From Paracoccus sediminis (GTDB lineage: Bacteria; Pseudomonadota; Alphaproteobacteria; Rhodobacterales; Rhodobacteraceae), in NCBI RefSeq assembly GCF_900188295.1, contig NZ_FZNM01000012.1, forward strand, positions 34,928 to 98,927: a stretch of 64,000 nt of DNA, written 5' to 3'. Position 1 is the stretch's first letter. Each line of letters opens with the position of its first letter. The notes under the pieces were generated by a model, which worked only from the letters and a program-made list of their open reading frames with translations, did no database searches and had not been told where the DNA came from. Position numbers and translations under genes: made by a program. Below, one piece after another: positions 35,475-45,128 of this stretch.

Positions 35475-38400
35475 ATGAGCCATCTTCTCGACAGACTGAA
35501 CTTCTTCCGCAGCAAGGAGCTGGAGCAATTCTCGGACGGTTGGGGCCAGACCACGTCGGAAAATCGCGATTGGGAGGACAGTTACAGAAACCGCTGGCGC
35601 CACGACAAGATCGTGCGCTCCACCCATGGGGTGAACTGTACCGGATCCTGTTCATGGAAGATCTATGTCAAATCGGGCATCGTGACCTGGGAGACCCAGC
35701 AGACCGATTATCCGCGCACCCGCGCGGGCCTGCCCAATCACGAACCGCGCGGATGTGCGCGGGGTGCGTCCTATAGCTGGTATCTCTATTCTGCGAACCG
35801 GGTGAAAAACCCGCTGATCCGCGGCAGTCTGATGCGCGCCTGGCGGAAGATGCGGCCAATGATGACGCCGGTAGCGGCATGGGCCGCGATCCAGGGCGAT
35901 CCGCTCTTGCGCGCCAGCTATACCAAAACGCGGGGTAAGGGCGGGTTCGTACGCGCGTCCTGGGACGAGGCAACCGAGATCATCGCGGCCGCCAACGCCT
36001 ATACCGCCAAGACCTATGGCCCCGACCGGGTGTTCGGCTTCTCGCCGATCCCGGCGATGTCGATGGTCAGCTATGCGGCGGGGTCTCGCTATCTTTCGCT
36101 GCTGGGCGGCACCTGCATGTCCTTCTACGACTGGTATTGCGACCTGCCGCCAGCCAGCCCGCAGACCTGGGGCGAGCAGACCGACGTGCCCGAAAGTGCG
36201 GACTGGTACAACGCGGGCTTCTTGATGCTGTGGGGGTCCAACGTTCCGCAGACCCGAACGCCGGACGCGCATTTCTATACCGAGGTTCGGTATCGCGGCA
36301 CAAAATCCGCCGTGGTCAGCCCCGACTACTCCGAGGCCGCCAAATTCGGCGACATCTGGTTGAATCCTCAGGCCGGGACAGACGCGGCTCTGGCGATGGC
36401 CATGGGCCATGTGATCCTGCGCGAATACCACCTGGACCGGCAGGCCGCCTATTTCGAGGACTATGCCCGCAAGTATACCGACATGCCGATGCTGGTCAGG
36501 CTGGACGAAAGCGACGGGCATCTAGTGCCGGGCCGGATGCTGCGCGCGGAGGATTTCGACGGCCAGCTGGGCGAGACCAACAATCCCGACTGGAAGACCG
36601 TCGCCTATGACGAGGCTTCGGGCCAGATCGTGGCGCCCAACGGCTCCATCGGCTTCCGGTGGGGGGAGGAGGGCAAATGGAACCTCGAGCAGAAGGCCAG
36701 CGGGACGGAAGGCAGCTTCCGCCTGAGCCAGATCCTCGACGGGCACCATGATCAGATCGTGGGTGTCGATTTCCCGTATTTCGGCGGGGTCGCGACCGGC
36801 GACTTCGTGAAATGCGAACATCCCGAGGTGCTGACCCGCAACATTCCCGTCCGGCGCATTCAGCTTGCCGACGGATCAACGGTGCTGGTCGCCACGGTCT
36901 TCGACCTCTTCTGCGCCAATTACGGCCTGGACCGGGGTCTGGGTGGTTCCTGGGTGTCGAAGGATTACGACGACGACTGCCCCTATACGCCGGCATGGGC
37001 GGAAAAGATCACCGGGGTCGCCCGCGAGAAGATCATCGCCGTGGCCCGCGAATTCGCATCGAACGCCGAAAAGACCAAAGGCAAATCGATGGTCATCCTG
37101 GGGGCCGGCCTGAACCACTGGTACCACATGGACATGGCCTATCGCGGCATCATCAACATGCTGGTGATGTGCGGCTGCATCGGTCAGGAGGGGGGCGGCT
37201 GGTCGCATTATGTCGGTCAGGAGAAGCTGCGCCCGCAGACCGGCTGGCAGCCCTTGGCCTTCGCACTGGACTGGAGCCGCCCGCCCCGGCACATGAACTC
37301 GACCAGCGCCTGGTATGCGCATACCGACCAGTGGCGCTATGAGACCCTGCGCGCGGACGAGATCCTGTCGCCCACGGCACCCAAGGGCGATTGGGACATC
37401 AGTCTGATCGACTATAACATCCGGGCCGAGCGTATGGGCTGGCTGCCCTCTGCCCCGCAGCTGAAAACGAACCCGCTGGAGGTGTCGAAGGCGGCGATGG
37501 CCTCTGGCAAGACGATCCCGGCCTATGTGGCCGAGCAGCTGGCATCCGGCGCCCTACAGATGTCCTGCGAGGACCCGGATGCGCCAGAAAACTGGCCACG
37601 CAACCTATTCATCTGGCGGTCCAACCTGCTGGGATCCAGTGGCAAGGGTCACGAGTACTTTCTTAAGCACCTGCTGGGCACCGATCATGGCGTGATGGGC
37701 AAGGATCTGGGAGAGGAAGGCGGCGTGATGCCGAAGGAGGCCGTCTGGCACGACGAGGCGCCAAAGGGAAAACTTGACCTTCTGGTAACGATCGATTTCC
37801 GGATGTCCACGACCTGCGTCTATTCCGACATCGTATTGCCGACCGCCAGCTGGTACGAAAAAGACGATCTGAACACCTCGGACATGCACCCGTTCATCCA
37901 TCCGCTTCAGGCGGCGGTGGACCCTGCCTATGAGAGCAAGTCGGACTGGGAAATTTTCAAGGCGATTGCCCGAAAGTTCTCGGAAGTTGCCCCTGAGGTA
38001 CTGGGGGTCGAGACGGATATCGTCCAGCTGCCGCTGCTGCACGATACTCCGGGCGAGTTGGCGCAGGCCCATGTGCGTGACTGGAAAAAGGGTGAATGCG
38101 AGCTGATCCCCGGCAAGACCGCGCCGAATTATATCGCGGTCGAGCGGGACTATCCCAACCTCTACAAGAAATTCACCTCCGTCGGGCCGCTGCTTGAAAA
38201 GCTCGGCAACGGCGGCAAGGGAATTAACTGGGACACCAAGGTCGAGGTGGGTCACCTGCGCGATCTGAACGGTGTCGTGCTGGACGAGGGCGTCTCGAAA
38301 GGTCACGCCAAGCTGGAATCCGCCATCGACGCAGCCGAGATGATTCTGATGCTGGCGCCGGAAACCAATGGCGAGGTCGCGGTCAAGGCATGGGAGGAAC

Positions 38401-39221
38401 TGGAGAAACCCACCGGCCGCCATCACGCCCATCTGGCAGAGGGCGCGCATCACACCAAGATCCGCTTTCGCGACATTGCAGCTCAGCCGCGCAAGATCAT
38501 CTCCTCGCCCACGTGGTCAGGCATCGAAAGCGAGGACGTCTGCTACAACGCGGGCTATACCAACGTCCATGAGCTGATCCCGTGGCGCACCCTGACCGGC
38601 CGCCAGCAGCTTTATCAGGATCACCTGTGGATGCGGGCCTTTGGCGAGGGCTTTGTCAGCTATCGCCCGCCTGTGGATCTGAAAACCATCACCAAGGCGA
38701 TCAACAACGATGCGGCCGATGGCAGCCCGCATGTCGTCCTGAACTTCATCACCCCACATCAGAAATGGGGTATCCACAGCACCTATACCGATAACCTCCT
38801 GATGCTGACCCTGAACAGGGGTGGCCCGGTGGTGTGGATGTCCGAAGTGGACGCGCAGAAGGCCGGACTTGTCGATAACGATTGGGTCGAAGCCTACAAC
38901 ATCAACGGTGCTCTGACCGCGCGCGTGGTGGTGTCGCAGCGGATCAAGCAGGGCACGCTGTTCATGTATCACGCCCAGGAAAAGATCATCAACACACCGG
39001 GGTCCGAGAAGACCGGCCATCGCGGCGGCATCCACAATTCGGTGACCCGGACGACGTTGAAGCCGACGCACATGATCGGTGGTTATGCGCAGCTGTCTTA
39101 CGGGTTCAACTATTACGGCACCGTCGGCAGCAACCGCGACGAATTCGTGATCGTCCGCAAGATGAAGAATATCGATTGGCTGGATACGCCCGCAACCCGG
39201 AAGATGGAGGCAGCGGAATGA
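35475..39221 (+). CDS. narG: Respiratory nitrate reductase alpha subunit NarG
   Basis: 1248 aa, normal family length. FS0 [4Fe-4S] ligands H51, C55, C59 and C94 (STHGVNCTGSCSW, later EPRGCARG) and molybdopterin-guanine-dinucleotide regions (MLWGSNVPQTRTPDAHF, GAGLNHWYHMDM) are visible. Cytoplasmic catalytic subunit reducing nitrate to nitrite with electrons from NarHI. No Tat signal, as expected for the cytoplasmic enzyme. Starts 64 nt after narK; stop overlaps narH by 4 nt. Start at 35475 chosen for the conserved MSHLLDRLNFF and nearby AGGA. Confidence 0.97.
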   Translation: MSHLLDRLNFFRSKELEQFSDGWGQTTSENRDWEDSYRNRWRHDKIVRSTHGVNCTGSCSWKIYVKSGIVTWETQQTDYPRTRAGLPNHEPRGCARGASYSWYLYSANRVKNPLIRGSLMRAWRKMRPMMTPVAAWAAIQGDPLLRASYTKTRGKGGFVRASWDEATEIIAAANAYTAKTYGPDRVFGFSPIPAMSMVSYAAGSRYLSLLGGTCMSFYDWYCDLPPASPQTWGEQTDVPESADWYNAGFLMLWGSNVPQTRTPDAHFYTEVRYRGTKSAVVSPDYSEAAKFGDIWLNPQAGTDAALAMAMGHVILREYHLDRQAAYFEDYARKYTDMPMLVRLDESDGHLVPGRMLRAEDFDGQLGETNNPDWKTVAYDEASGQIVAPNGSIGFRWGEEGKWNLEQKASGTEGSFRLSQILDGHHDQIVGVDFPYFGGVATGDFVKCEHPEVLTRNIPVRRIQLADGSTVLVATVFDLFCANYGLDRGLGGSWVSKDYDDDCPYTPAWAEKITGVAREKIIAVAREFASNAEKTKGKSMVILGAGLNHWYHMDMAYRGIINMLVMCGCIGQEGGGWSHYVGQEKLRPQTGWQPLAFALDWSRPPRHMNSTSAWYAHTDQWRYETLRADEILSPTAPKGDWDISLIDYNIRAERMGWLPSAPQLKTNPLEVSKAAMASGKTIPAYVAEQLASGALQMSCEDPDAPENWPRNLFIWRSNLLGSSGKGHEYFLKHLLGTDHGVMGKDLGEEGGVMPKEAVWHDEAPKGKLDLLVTIDFRMSTTCVYSDIVLPTASWYEKDDLNTSDMHPFIHPLQAAVDPAYESKSDWEIFKAIARKFSEVAPEVLGVETDIVQLPLLHDTPGELAQAHVRDWKKGECELIPGKTAPNYIAVERDYPNLYKKFTSVGPLLEKLGNGGKGINWDTKVEVGHLRDLNGVVLDEGVSKGHAKLESAIDAAEMILMLAPETNGEVAVKAWEELEKPTGRHHAHLAEGAHHTKIRFRDIAAQPRKIISSPTWSGIESEDVCYNAGYTNVHELIPWRTLTGRQQLYQDHLWMRAFGEGFVSYRPPVDLKTITKAINNDAADGSPHVVLNFITPHQKWGIHSTYTDNLLMLTLNRGGPVVWMSEVDAQKAGLVDNDWVEAYNINGALTARVVVSQRIKQGTLFMYHAQEKIINTPGSEKTGHRGGIHNSVTRTTLKPTHMIGGYAQLSYGFNYYGTVGSNRDEFVIVRKMKNIDWLDTPATRKMEAAE

Positions 39222-40744
39222 GAGTTCGTGCGCAAATCGGCAAGGTTCTGAACCTTGACAAATGCATTGGGTGCCACACCTGTTCGGTCACCTGCAAGAA
39301 CGTGTGGACCAGCCGAGAAGGCGTTGAATACGCCTGGTTCAACAATGTCGAAACAAAGCCCGGCACTGGCTATCCGACCGATTGGGAAAACCAGAAACGC
39401 TGGAACGGCGGTTGGGCACGCTCAAAATCCGGTAAGCTGCACCCGAAGCAAGGCAGCAAATGGCGGATCCTGGCAAATATCTTTGCCAATCCCGACATGC
39501 CCGAGATTGATGACTACTACGAACCGTTCGATTTCGATTATGACCATCTGAAATCCGCGCCGGACATGGATCATTTTCCCACCGCACGCCCCCGGTCCAA
39601 GATCACCGGCGAGCGGATGGAAAAGATCGAGAAGGGCCCGAACTGGGAAGAAATCCTGGGCGGCGAATTCTCGAAGCGGTCCAAGGACTACAATTTCGAG
39701 AACATCCAGAAGCAGATCTATGGCGAGTATGAAAATACCTTCATGATGTATCTGCCGCGCCTGTGCGAGCATTGCCTCAACCCCACCTGTTCGGCCGCTT
39801 GCCCTTCAGGCGCAATCTACAAGCGCGAGGAGGATGGCATCGTCCTGATCGATCAGGAGAAATGTCGGGGCTGGCGGATGTGCATCTCGGGCTGTCCCTA
39901 CAAGAAGATCTATTACAATTGGGACAGCGGCAAATCCGAGAAATGCACCTTCTGCTATCCCCGCATCGAAAGCGGCCAGCCGACGGTCTGTTCGGAAACC
40001 TGCGTCGGGCGAATACGCTATCTGGGCGTCATCCTTTACGACGCCGACAAGATCGAAGCGGCCGCCAGTTCCGAGCGTGAGACTGATCTTTACGGCGCTC
40101 AGCTTGACGTCTTTCTTGATCCCAACGACCCCGAGGTGATTGCCGCCGCCCGCCGCGACGGCATTCCCGAAGATTGGATCGAATCCGCCAAGATCAGCCC
40201 GATCTGGAAGATGGCGATGGAGTGGAAGGTGGCCTTTCCGCTTCACCCCGAATATCGGACGCTGCCGATGGTCTGGTATATCCCGCCGCTGTCGCCCATT
40301 CAGAATGCGGCACAGGCTGGTCAGATCGCGATGAGCGATCAGATGCCTGACGTGCGCAGCTTGCGTATTCCTGTGCAATACCTCGCCAACATGCTGACGG
40401 CAGGCGACGAGGAACCCATCGTTCATGCGCTGGAACGGATGTCGGCAATGCGTCTCTATATGCGCGCGTTGACCGTGGATGGCGTGCGCGACGAAGGCAT
40501 CGCGGCCCGTGTGGGCATGTCCGGCAGGATGATCGAGGACATGTACAAGATCATGGCCATTGCCGACTACGAAGACCGTTTTGCCATCCCGACTGCGCAT
40601 CGTGAACAAAACGAGGAAGGTGCCGATATTCGCGGCGGCTGCGGCTTTACCGACGGGAACGGTTGCTCCAGCGGCGAGACCGGCAAGACATCCATGTTTG
40701 GTGGCAAGAAGAAATCCTTTGCTCTTCCATTGGAGGCATTCTGA
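39218..40744 (+). CDS. narH: Respiratory nitrate reductase beta subunit NarH
   Basis: 508 aa. Ferredoxin-type ligand groups: C16, C19, C22, C26 (DKCIGCHTCSVTCKN), then CEHCLNPTCSAACPSG, then KCRGWRMCISGCPYKK in which Trp replaces one Cys (the [3Fe-4S] cluster site), and CTFCYPRIE. It conducts electrons from NarI haems to NarG. Start overlaps narG stop (ATGA); stop overlaps narJ start (TGATG). Confidence 0.97.
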   Translation: MRVRAQIGKVLNLDKCIGCHTCSVTCKNVWTSREGVEYAWFNNVETKPGTGYPTDWENQKRWNGGWARSKSGKLHPKQGSKWRILANIFANPDMPEIDDYYEPFDFDYDHLKSAPDMDHFPTARPRSKITGERMEKIEKGPNWEEILGGEFSKRSKDYNFENIQKQIYGEYENTFMMYLPRLCEHCLNPTCSAACPSGAIYKREEDGIVLIDQEKCRGWRMCISGCPYKKIYYNWDSGKSEKCTFCYPRIESGQPTVCSETCVGRIRYLGVILYDADKIEAAASSERETDLYGAQLDVFLDPNDPEVIAAARRDGIPEDWIESAKISPIWKMAMEWKVAFPLHPEYRTLPMVWYIPPLSPIQNAAQAGQIAMSDQMPDVRSLRIPVQYLANMLTAGDEEPIVHALERMSAMRLYMRALTVDGVRDEGIAARVGMSGRMIEDMYKIMAIADYEDRFAIPTAHREQNEEGADIRGGCGFTDGNGCSSGETGKTSMFGGKKKSFALPLEAF

Positions 40745-41448
40745 TGATGGACCGGACCCTCAAGGCGCTGTCGCTGACGCTCAGCTATCCAACGGTCGAG
40801 TTGCAGGACGCGATGCCCGAAATCGGCGCAGCCCTGGTCTCTGATCACCGGCTTACATCGGAAACCAGGGTGGCACTGCAGCAGCTGGCCGCGCACCTGG
40901 CGGAGGGCGACCTGTTCGACCTTCAGGAAAGCTACGTGATGCTGTTCGACCGGTCACGGACACTGTCGTTGAACCTGTTTGAACATGTCCATGGTGAAAG
41001 CCGGGACCGGGGGGGCGCGATGGTCAGTCTGATCGAGACTTACCGGGAGGGCGGGTTCGAACCCGCCACCACGGAATTGCCCGATCATCTGCCGGTCTTG
41101 CTGGAGTTCCTGTCGACCCGTCCCTTTACCGAAGCACAGGATATTTTGGCGGATGCGGCGCATATCTTTGACGGGCTGGTCACGCGCCTGCTGCGGCGCG
41201 AGAGCGGGTACGCTGCCGTCTTCACCGGTCTTTCGCAGCTCGCCGGCGTGCAGGCGGATAGCGACGCAGTCGCCGGAATGTTGGCACAGCCCGACGATGA
41301 TCCGACCGACCTGACCGCGCTTGATGCCGTATGGGAGGAAACCGAAGTCACGTTCGGTCCCGATCCGAACGCCGGCTGCCCGCAGGTTCGCGACATGCTG
41401 GCCACGATGGACAGACCCGGCCCCACACCCTTGAACAGGAGTGCATGA
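40744..41448 (+). CDS. narJ: Nitrate reductase chaperone NarJ
   Basis: 234 aa, TorD/NarJ all-helical fold; typical segments are LKALSLTLSYPTVELQDAMP and ESYVMLFDRSRTLSLNLFEH. It is not part of the final enzyme; it binds apo-NarGH and allows molybdenum cofactor insertion and membrane docking. Translationally coupled to narH. Confidence 0.95.
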   Translation: MMDRTLKALSLTLSYPTVELQDAMPEIGAALVSDHRLTSETRVALQQLAAHLAEGDLFDLQESYVMLFDRSRTLSLNLFEHVHGESRDRGGAMVSLIETYREGGFEPATTELPDHLPVLLEFLSTRPFTEAQDILADAAHIFDGLVTRLLRRESGYAAVFTGLSQLAGVQADSDAVAGMLAQPDDDPTDLTALDAVWEETEVTFGPDPNAGCPQVRDMLATMDRPGPTPLNRSA

Positions 41449-41449
41449 C

Positions 41450-42226
41450 ATGTTCGGCAACTTCGATCTCGACTTTCTGATCTTCGGCATCATGCCCTAT
41501 GCCGTCCTTGCCGTGGCACTCATCGGCACGATTGCGCGCTACGAGCGCGATCCGTTCACCTGGAAAACATCGTCGAGCCAGCTTTTGCGCCGCAAGCAGC
41601 TGATGTGGGGGTCGGTTCTTTTCCACGTCGGCATCATCGTGCTGTTCTTTGGCCATCTGATTGGCCTGTTCACCCCGGTCTGGATCCTCGACGCCCTGGG
41701 CATCCCCTATGGGGTCAAGCAATGGATCGCGGTGATCCTGGGCGGAGTGGCCGGGCTTTCGGCCTTCATCGGGGCCACCATGCTGCTGCACCGGCGGCTG
41801 TTCGATGCGCGCATCCGGGTCAATTCCAGTTTTGCCGATATCGGCATCCTGGTGATCCTGTGGCTGCAGATCGTCATCGGGATGGGCACGATCATCGTGA
41901 CGCTGGACCATATGGATGGCGCCGGAATGGTGCTGTTCATGACATGGTCGCAAAGCGTGATGACCCTCCAGCTGAACGCCTGGATGGAGGTCATCAATGT
42001 GCATTGGCTGTACAAGGCGCATATCGTCCTTGGGATGGTGATCGTGGCGCTGTTCCCCTTCACCCGGCTGGTGCACATGCTGTCGGTGCCGATCCGCTAT
42101 GTCACTCTGCGCCCCGGCTATCAGATTGTCCGGTCGCGCCGCCGCCGCCCGCTGGAAGAGCGCCGCCAGGCCTATGACGCGCGTCAGGGCAAACCCGGCC
42201 CCTCGGCCACGACACCGGCGGAGTGA
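41450..42226 (+). CDS. narI: Respiratory nitrate reductase gamma subunit NarI
   Basis: 258 aa with five membrane segments. Haem-b histidines are available in LFHVGIIVLFFGH and in HWLYKAHIVLGM / FTRLVHMLS near the C-terminus, as in NarI (two haems). Membrane anchor that takes electrons from quinol. ATG at 41450 chosen (MFGNFDLDFLIFGIMPY), with AGGAG 8 nt upstream; a GTG three codons earlier is possible. One base separates it from the narJ stop. Confidence 0.96.
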   Translation: MFGNFDLDFLIFGIMPYAVLAVALIGTIARYERDPFTWKTSSSQLLRRKQLMWGSVLFHVGIIVLFFGHLIGLFTPVWILDALGIPYGVKQWIAVILGGVAGLSAFIGATMLLHRRLFDARIRVNSSFADIGILVILWLQIVIGMGTIIVTLDHMDGAGMVLFMTWSQSVMTLQLNAWMEVINVHWLYKAHIVLGMVIVALFPFTRLVHMLSVPIRYVTLRPGYQIVRSRRRRPLEERRQAYDARQGKPGPSATTPAE

Positions 42227-43027
42227 ATGCACATGAACGTTCCCCTCTTTCCTGCCGTCGTCGTGAACGGCGAAACCATCCCCACGGCGGCCATCGCGGC
42301 CGAGGCGCAGAACCACAACGCGCCCAGGGACAAACCCGGCATCGCCTGGCGCAAGGCGGCGCAGGCGCTGGCGATCCGCGCCCTCATGCTGCAGGAGGCC
42401 CGCACGCGCGGTCTGGAGGCCGACCCGGAGGAACTTGCGCCCGGTCGGTTCGAGACAGAGGATGAAGCACTGATCCGCACGCTTCTCGATGAGGCCTTGA
42501 CCATCCCGCAGGTCACGGACGAGGCGGTTCGCGCTGAATGGGCGAAGGATCCGGGTCGGTATCGGTCGGCCCCCTTGTGGGATGTGTCCCATATCCTGTG
42601 CGCCTGCGATCCGCGCGACGAGGCCGAGCGGCCGATGGCCGAAGCGCGCGCCCAGGACCTGCTTGCACGGCTGAAGGGCGATGCCCGGGGTTTTGCCGAT
42701 GTTGCCCGGGACAGCGACTGCGGGTCGAAGGCGGCTGGCGGCCATCTTGGACAGCTTGGACCCGGCGACACGGTGCCGGAATTCGAAGCCGCCCTGCGCG
42801 TCTTGGCAGAAGGCGGGATGACCACGGCACCCGTCCTGTCGCGGCACGGCTGGCACATCATCCGGCTGAATGCGACCGCACCGGGGCAGGTCCTGCCCTA
42901 CGACACCGTCCGGCCCAAGATCGCCCAGGCTTTGGAGAAGGCCGCATGGGCGCGTGCGTCCAGAGACTTCATCGAAGCGCTTGCGGAAGAGGCGCAGATC
43001 TCAGGTGCAAGTCTTGCCCCGATTTGA
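42227..43027 (+). CDS. PpiC-type peptidyl-prolyl isomerase (NifM-like)
   Basis: 266 aa. Parvulin domain at about residues 115-225: VSHILCACD, GFADVARDSDCGSKAAGG, LGPGDTVPEFEAAL and APVLSRHGWHIIRL. No signal peptide, so cytoplasmic, like NifM. The gene directly follows narI without a gap; a similar gene follows narI in other denitrifiers (for example Pseudomonas and Paracoccus), where it is thought to help nitrate reductase maturation. An ATG at 42233 is an equally good start. Confidence 0.87.
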   Translation: MHMNVPLFPAVVVNGETIPTAAIAAEAQNHNAPRDKPGIAWRKAAQALAIRALMLQEARTRGLEADPEELAPGRFETEDEALIRTLLDEALTIPQVTDEAVRAEWAKDPGRYRSAPLWDVSHILCACDPRDEAERPMAEARAQDLLARLKGDARGFADVARDSDCGSKAAGGHLGQLGPGDTVPEFEAALRVLAEGGMTTAPVLSRHGWHIIRLNATAPGQVLPYDTVRPKIAQALEKAAWARASRDFIEALAEEAQISGASLAPI

Positions 43028-43046
43028 CCCTGCGAAGGAGTCTGCC

Positions 43047-43616
43047 GTGAAACACTCAGTTCCGAAGCCGCGCGGAAGCGGCGTCGACCCACCAAGTCAA
43101 ACCCTGCTTGCAAGCCCTCTTGATTTCATCAGCGACGACCACCTGCGCGCACGTCATGTTTGTGCTGTGATCCAAGGACTGGCCATGGCCGCGTCTTTGG
43201 ACCGGCAGGCGGCCCTGACCGTGCTGCGTTTTCTGAACGAAGAGCTGAATGTCCATATGCGTGACGATGTCGAGGATCTGTTCCCTCTCCTTGCGCGGCG
43301 CTGCACGAAAGACGATGCTATCGAAGGTGCTATTAGTCGGATCAGGGCTGTCCAGGAAGAAGCGACCTGTCTGCTGCCACTAGTGCGCGCGACGCTTGCC
43401 AGATGTCTGGACACCGGGGCCGACCTGAATGCCAGCGACCGCGTAACATTTGCTGAGTTCGCGGGGCATGTGCGAAGTCACCTTGTCGCCGAAAATGCGA
43501 TCCTGTTGCCGATCGCCCGCGCACGTTTGACCCGGGCAGATTTGCGGATGCTCTCACAGAACATGCTGTCGCGGCGTGGGCTTCCCCCTATCTTGGAGAG
43601 TTCAAATGCTCAATGA
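43047..43616 (+). CDS. Hemerythrin-like domain protein
   Basis: 189 aa from a GTG with AAGGAG 7-12 nt upstream. Four-helix HHE pattern: DFISDDHLRARHVCAVIQG, FLNEELNVHMRDDVEDLFPL and AEFAGHVRSHLVAENAILLP supply the spaced His and Glu residues of a non-haem di-iron site. Such proteins bind O2 or NO or protect Fe-S clusters. 19 nt after the PpiC gene, so likely the nar operon's continuation; its end overlaps the carbonic anhydrase start by 11 nt. Confidence 0.8.
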   Translation: MKHSVPKPRGSGVDPPSQTLLASPLDFISDDHLRARHVCAVIQGLAMAASLDRQAALTVLRFLNEELNVHMRDDVEDLFPLLARRCTKDDAIEGAISRIRAVQEEATCLLPLVRATLARCLDTGADLNASDRVTFAEFAGHVRSHLVAENAILLPIARARLTRADLRMLSQNMLSRRGLPPILESSNAQ

Positions 43617-44223
43617 CCTTCTGGTACGCAATCGGGAATGGTCAAAGGACCGTCAGGCTGAAGAACCAGATTATTTTACTAAGCTCGCAGGACTACAGGC
43701 GCCCGAGTTCTTCTGGATCGGATGTTCGGACAGCCGGGTCCCGGCAAACGTGGTCGCGGGCCTCGATCCGGGCGAGGTCTTTGTTCATCGCAATGTTGCC
43801 AACATTATCCATTCGGCCGACATGAACGTTTTGTCAGCGCTGGAATTCGCAGTCGACAACCTGAAGGTGCGCGAGATCATCGTCTGCGGACACTACGGCT
43901 GCGGGGGCGTCAGGGCGGCGACCGAGGATCTGCCGCAAAGCCTTGCCGATCACTGGCTGGAGCCGATCCGTCGGTTGGCTCGCAGCTACGCAATTGATCT
44001 GGCGCAACAGCCTGACCTCGAGGCGAGGCGCGACCGTCTGGCCCAATTGAACGTCATCGAGGGCGTCCGGCGCATTTGCGAGACGGCGATCGTGCAAAGG
44101 GCCTGGCGGCGCGGCGCGGGTTTGCGTGTGCATGGCCTGATCTACGGCTTAAAGGATGGTCTTCTGCGCGATCTGGATTGCAGCATCGGCCCCTGCCATT
44201 TTTATGCGGAGGTCGCAGAATGA
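43606..44223 (+). CDS. Beta-class carbonic anhydrase
   Basis: 205 aa. Zinc ligands and catalytic pair are visible: WIGCSDSRVPAN (Cys, Asp-Arg dyad) and VCGHYGCGGVRAA (His, Cys). Interconverts CO2 and bicarbonate in the cytoplasm. Unusual company for nitrate reductase genes; it may balance pH or CO2 during anaerobic respiration or simply be part of the mobile cargo. Start overlaps the hemerythrin-like gene. Confidence 0.92.
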   Translation: MLNDLLVRNREWSKDRQAEEPDYFTKLAGLQAPEFFWIGCSDSRVPANVVAGLDPGEVFVHRNVANIIHSADMNVLSALEFAVDNLKVREIIVCGHYGCGGVRAATEDLPQSLADHWLEPIRRLARSYAIDLAQQPDLEARRDRLAQLNVIEGVRRICETAIVQRAWRRGAGLRVHGLIYGLKDGLLRDLDCSIGPCHFYAEVAE

Positions 44224-44399
44224 AAGCATCCATCCCATTGCAAAGCTGGCATGTCCGGTTGCCGGCATTGCTGGCCGCCTTCGCCTTGGAGTCTGAATTC
44301 AATTTCCATTCTGCCGACGCAGGCATCGCAGCCTCCTTTCGGCGCGATGGTCACGTTCCAGCTCACCGATCATCAAGAGGACCTTACAGATGCATCTAG
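44220..44399 (+). CDS. Small ORF of doubtful status
   Basis: A 59-codon frame beginning with an ATG that overlaps the carbonic anhydrase stop (ATGA). The product (starting MKASIPLQSWHVRLPALLAA) has a weak hydrophobic segment but matches no family known to me, and its end overlaps the next gene. Could be the decayed start of another gene or a coupled small protein. Confidence 0.25.
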   Translation: MKASIPLQSWHVRLPALLAAFALESEFNFHSADAGIAASFRRDGHVPAHRSSRGPYRCI

Positions 44400-44932
44400 C
44401 ATATACAATGGCACCCGGACGGGGCGATATGGACCTTATCCTATTCAAACTGGCCACCGAGCTTGCATCACGCGGGCTGAGATGCTGCGGAGTTGTCCAG
44501 ATCAACTCTGAACGGGCAGATGCGCGTCCATGCGATATGGATGTTCAGGTACTACCCGACGGCCCGGTGCTGCGTATCAGTCAACACCTTGGCCAAGGGG
44601 CACGTGGCTGTCGGCTCGACGCGGCTGCACTGGAAACTGCAGTCGGCCTGGTCTCAGAACAACTATCGCGCGGTGCGGACGTCCTCATTGTCAACAAGTT
44701 CGGGAAACACGAAGCCGAAGGGCGTGGGTTGCGGGGTGTTATCGCCGAGGCTCTGTCCATGGACGTTCCGGTCATCGTGGGCATCAACGCACTGAACCTT
44801 GCGGCTTTCGAAACATTTTCAGAAGGGATTGCTACCTGTCTCGCGCCCGATGCCATTTCGTTGGCGGCATGGCTCGCTGACTGCGGCGGCGTCACGACGG
44901 CTGCGACAGCACATATTCACGAGCTCGTATAA
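44390..44932 (+). CDS. DUF2478 domain protein
   Basis: 180 aa. The pattern MHLAYTMAPGRGDMDLILFK, then CDMDVQVLPDG, ISQHLGQGARGCRLD and LIVNKFGKHEAEGRGLRG is that of DUF2478, a P-loop-like family usually beside molybdenum-enzyme or molybdate-transport genes. AGGA lies 8-11 nt before the ATG. A role in molybdenum handling for NarG is an inference from context. Followed by a 195-bp AT-rich gap with no gene. Confidence 0.8.
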   Translation: MHLAYTMAPGRGDMDLILFKLATELASRGLRCCGVVQINSERADARPCDMDVQVLPDGPVLRISQHLGQGARGCRLDAAALETAVGLVSEQLSRGADVLIVNKFGKHEAEGRGLRGVIAEALSMDVPVIVGINALNLAAFETFSEGIATCLAPDAISLAAWLADCGGVTTAATAHIHELV

Positions 44933-45128
44933 CTGTCTAAACGGTTATTAGGGCCAAGACTGTACGGGGCGACACATATTGCATACGCAAAGCGCCAGAA
45001 TGATGGCATACCAGCCTCTGGGGAGCTTAGGCTTTCAGCACCCACGCCACTCATCTCTCCAGAAAATGACGATAATCCTAATGTGCAAATTATGTCTACG
45101 AACGAGTTTAGCGAATTTTAAGATGGCG

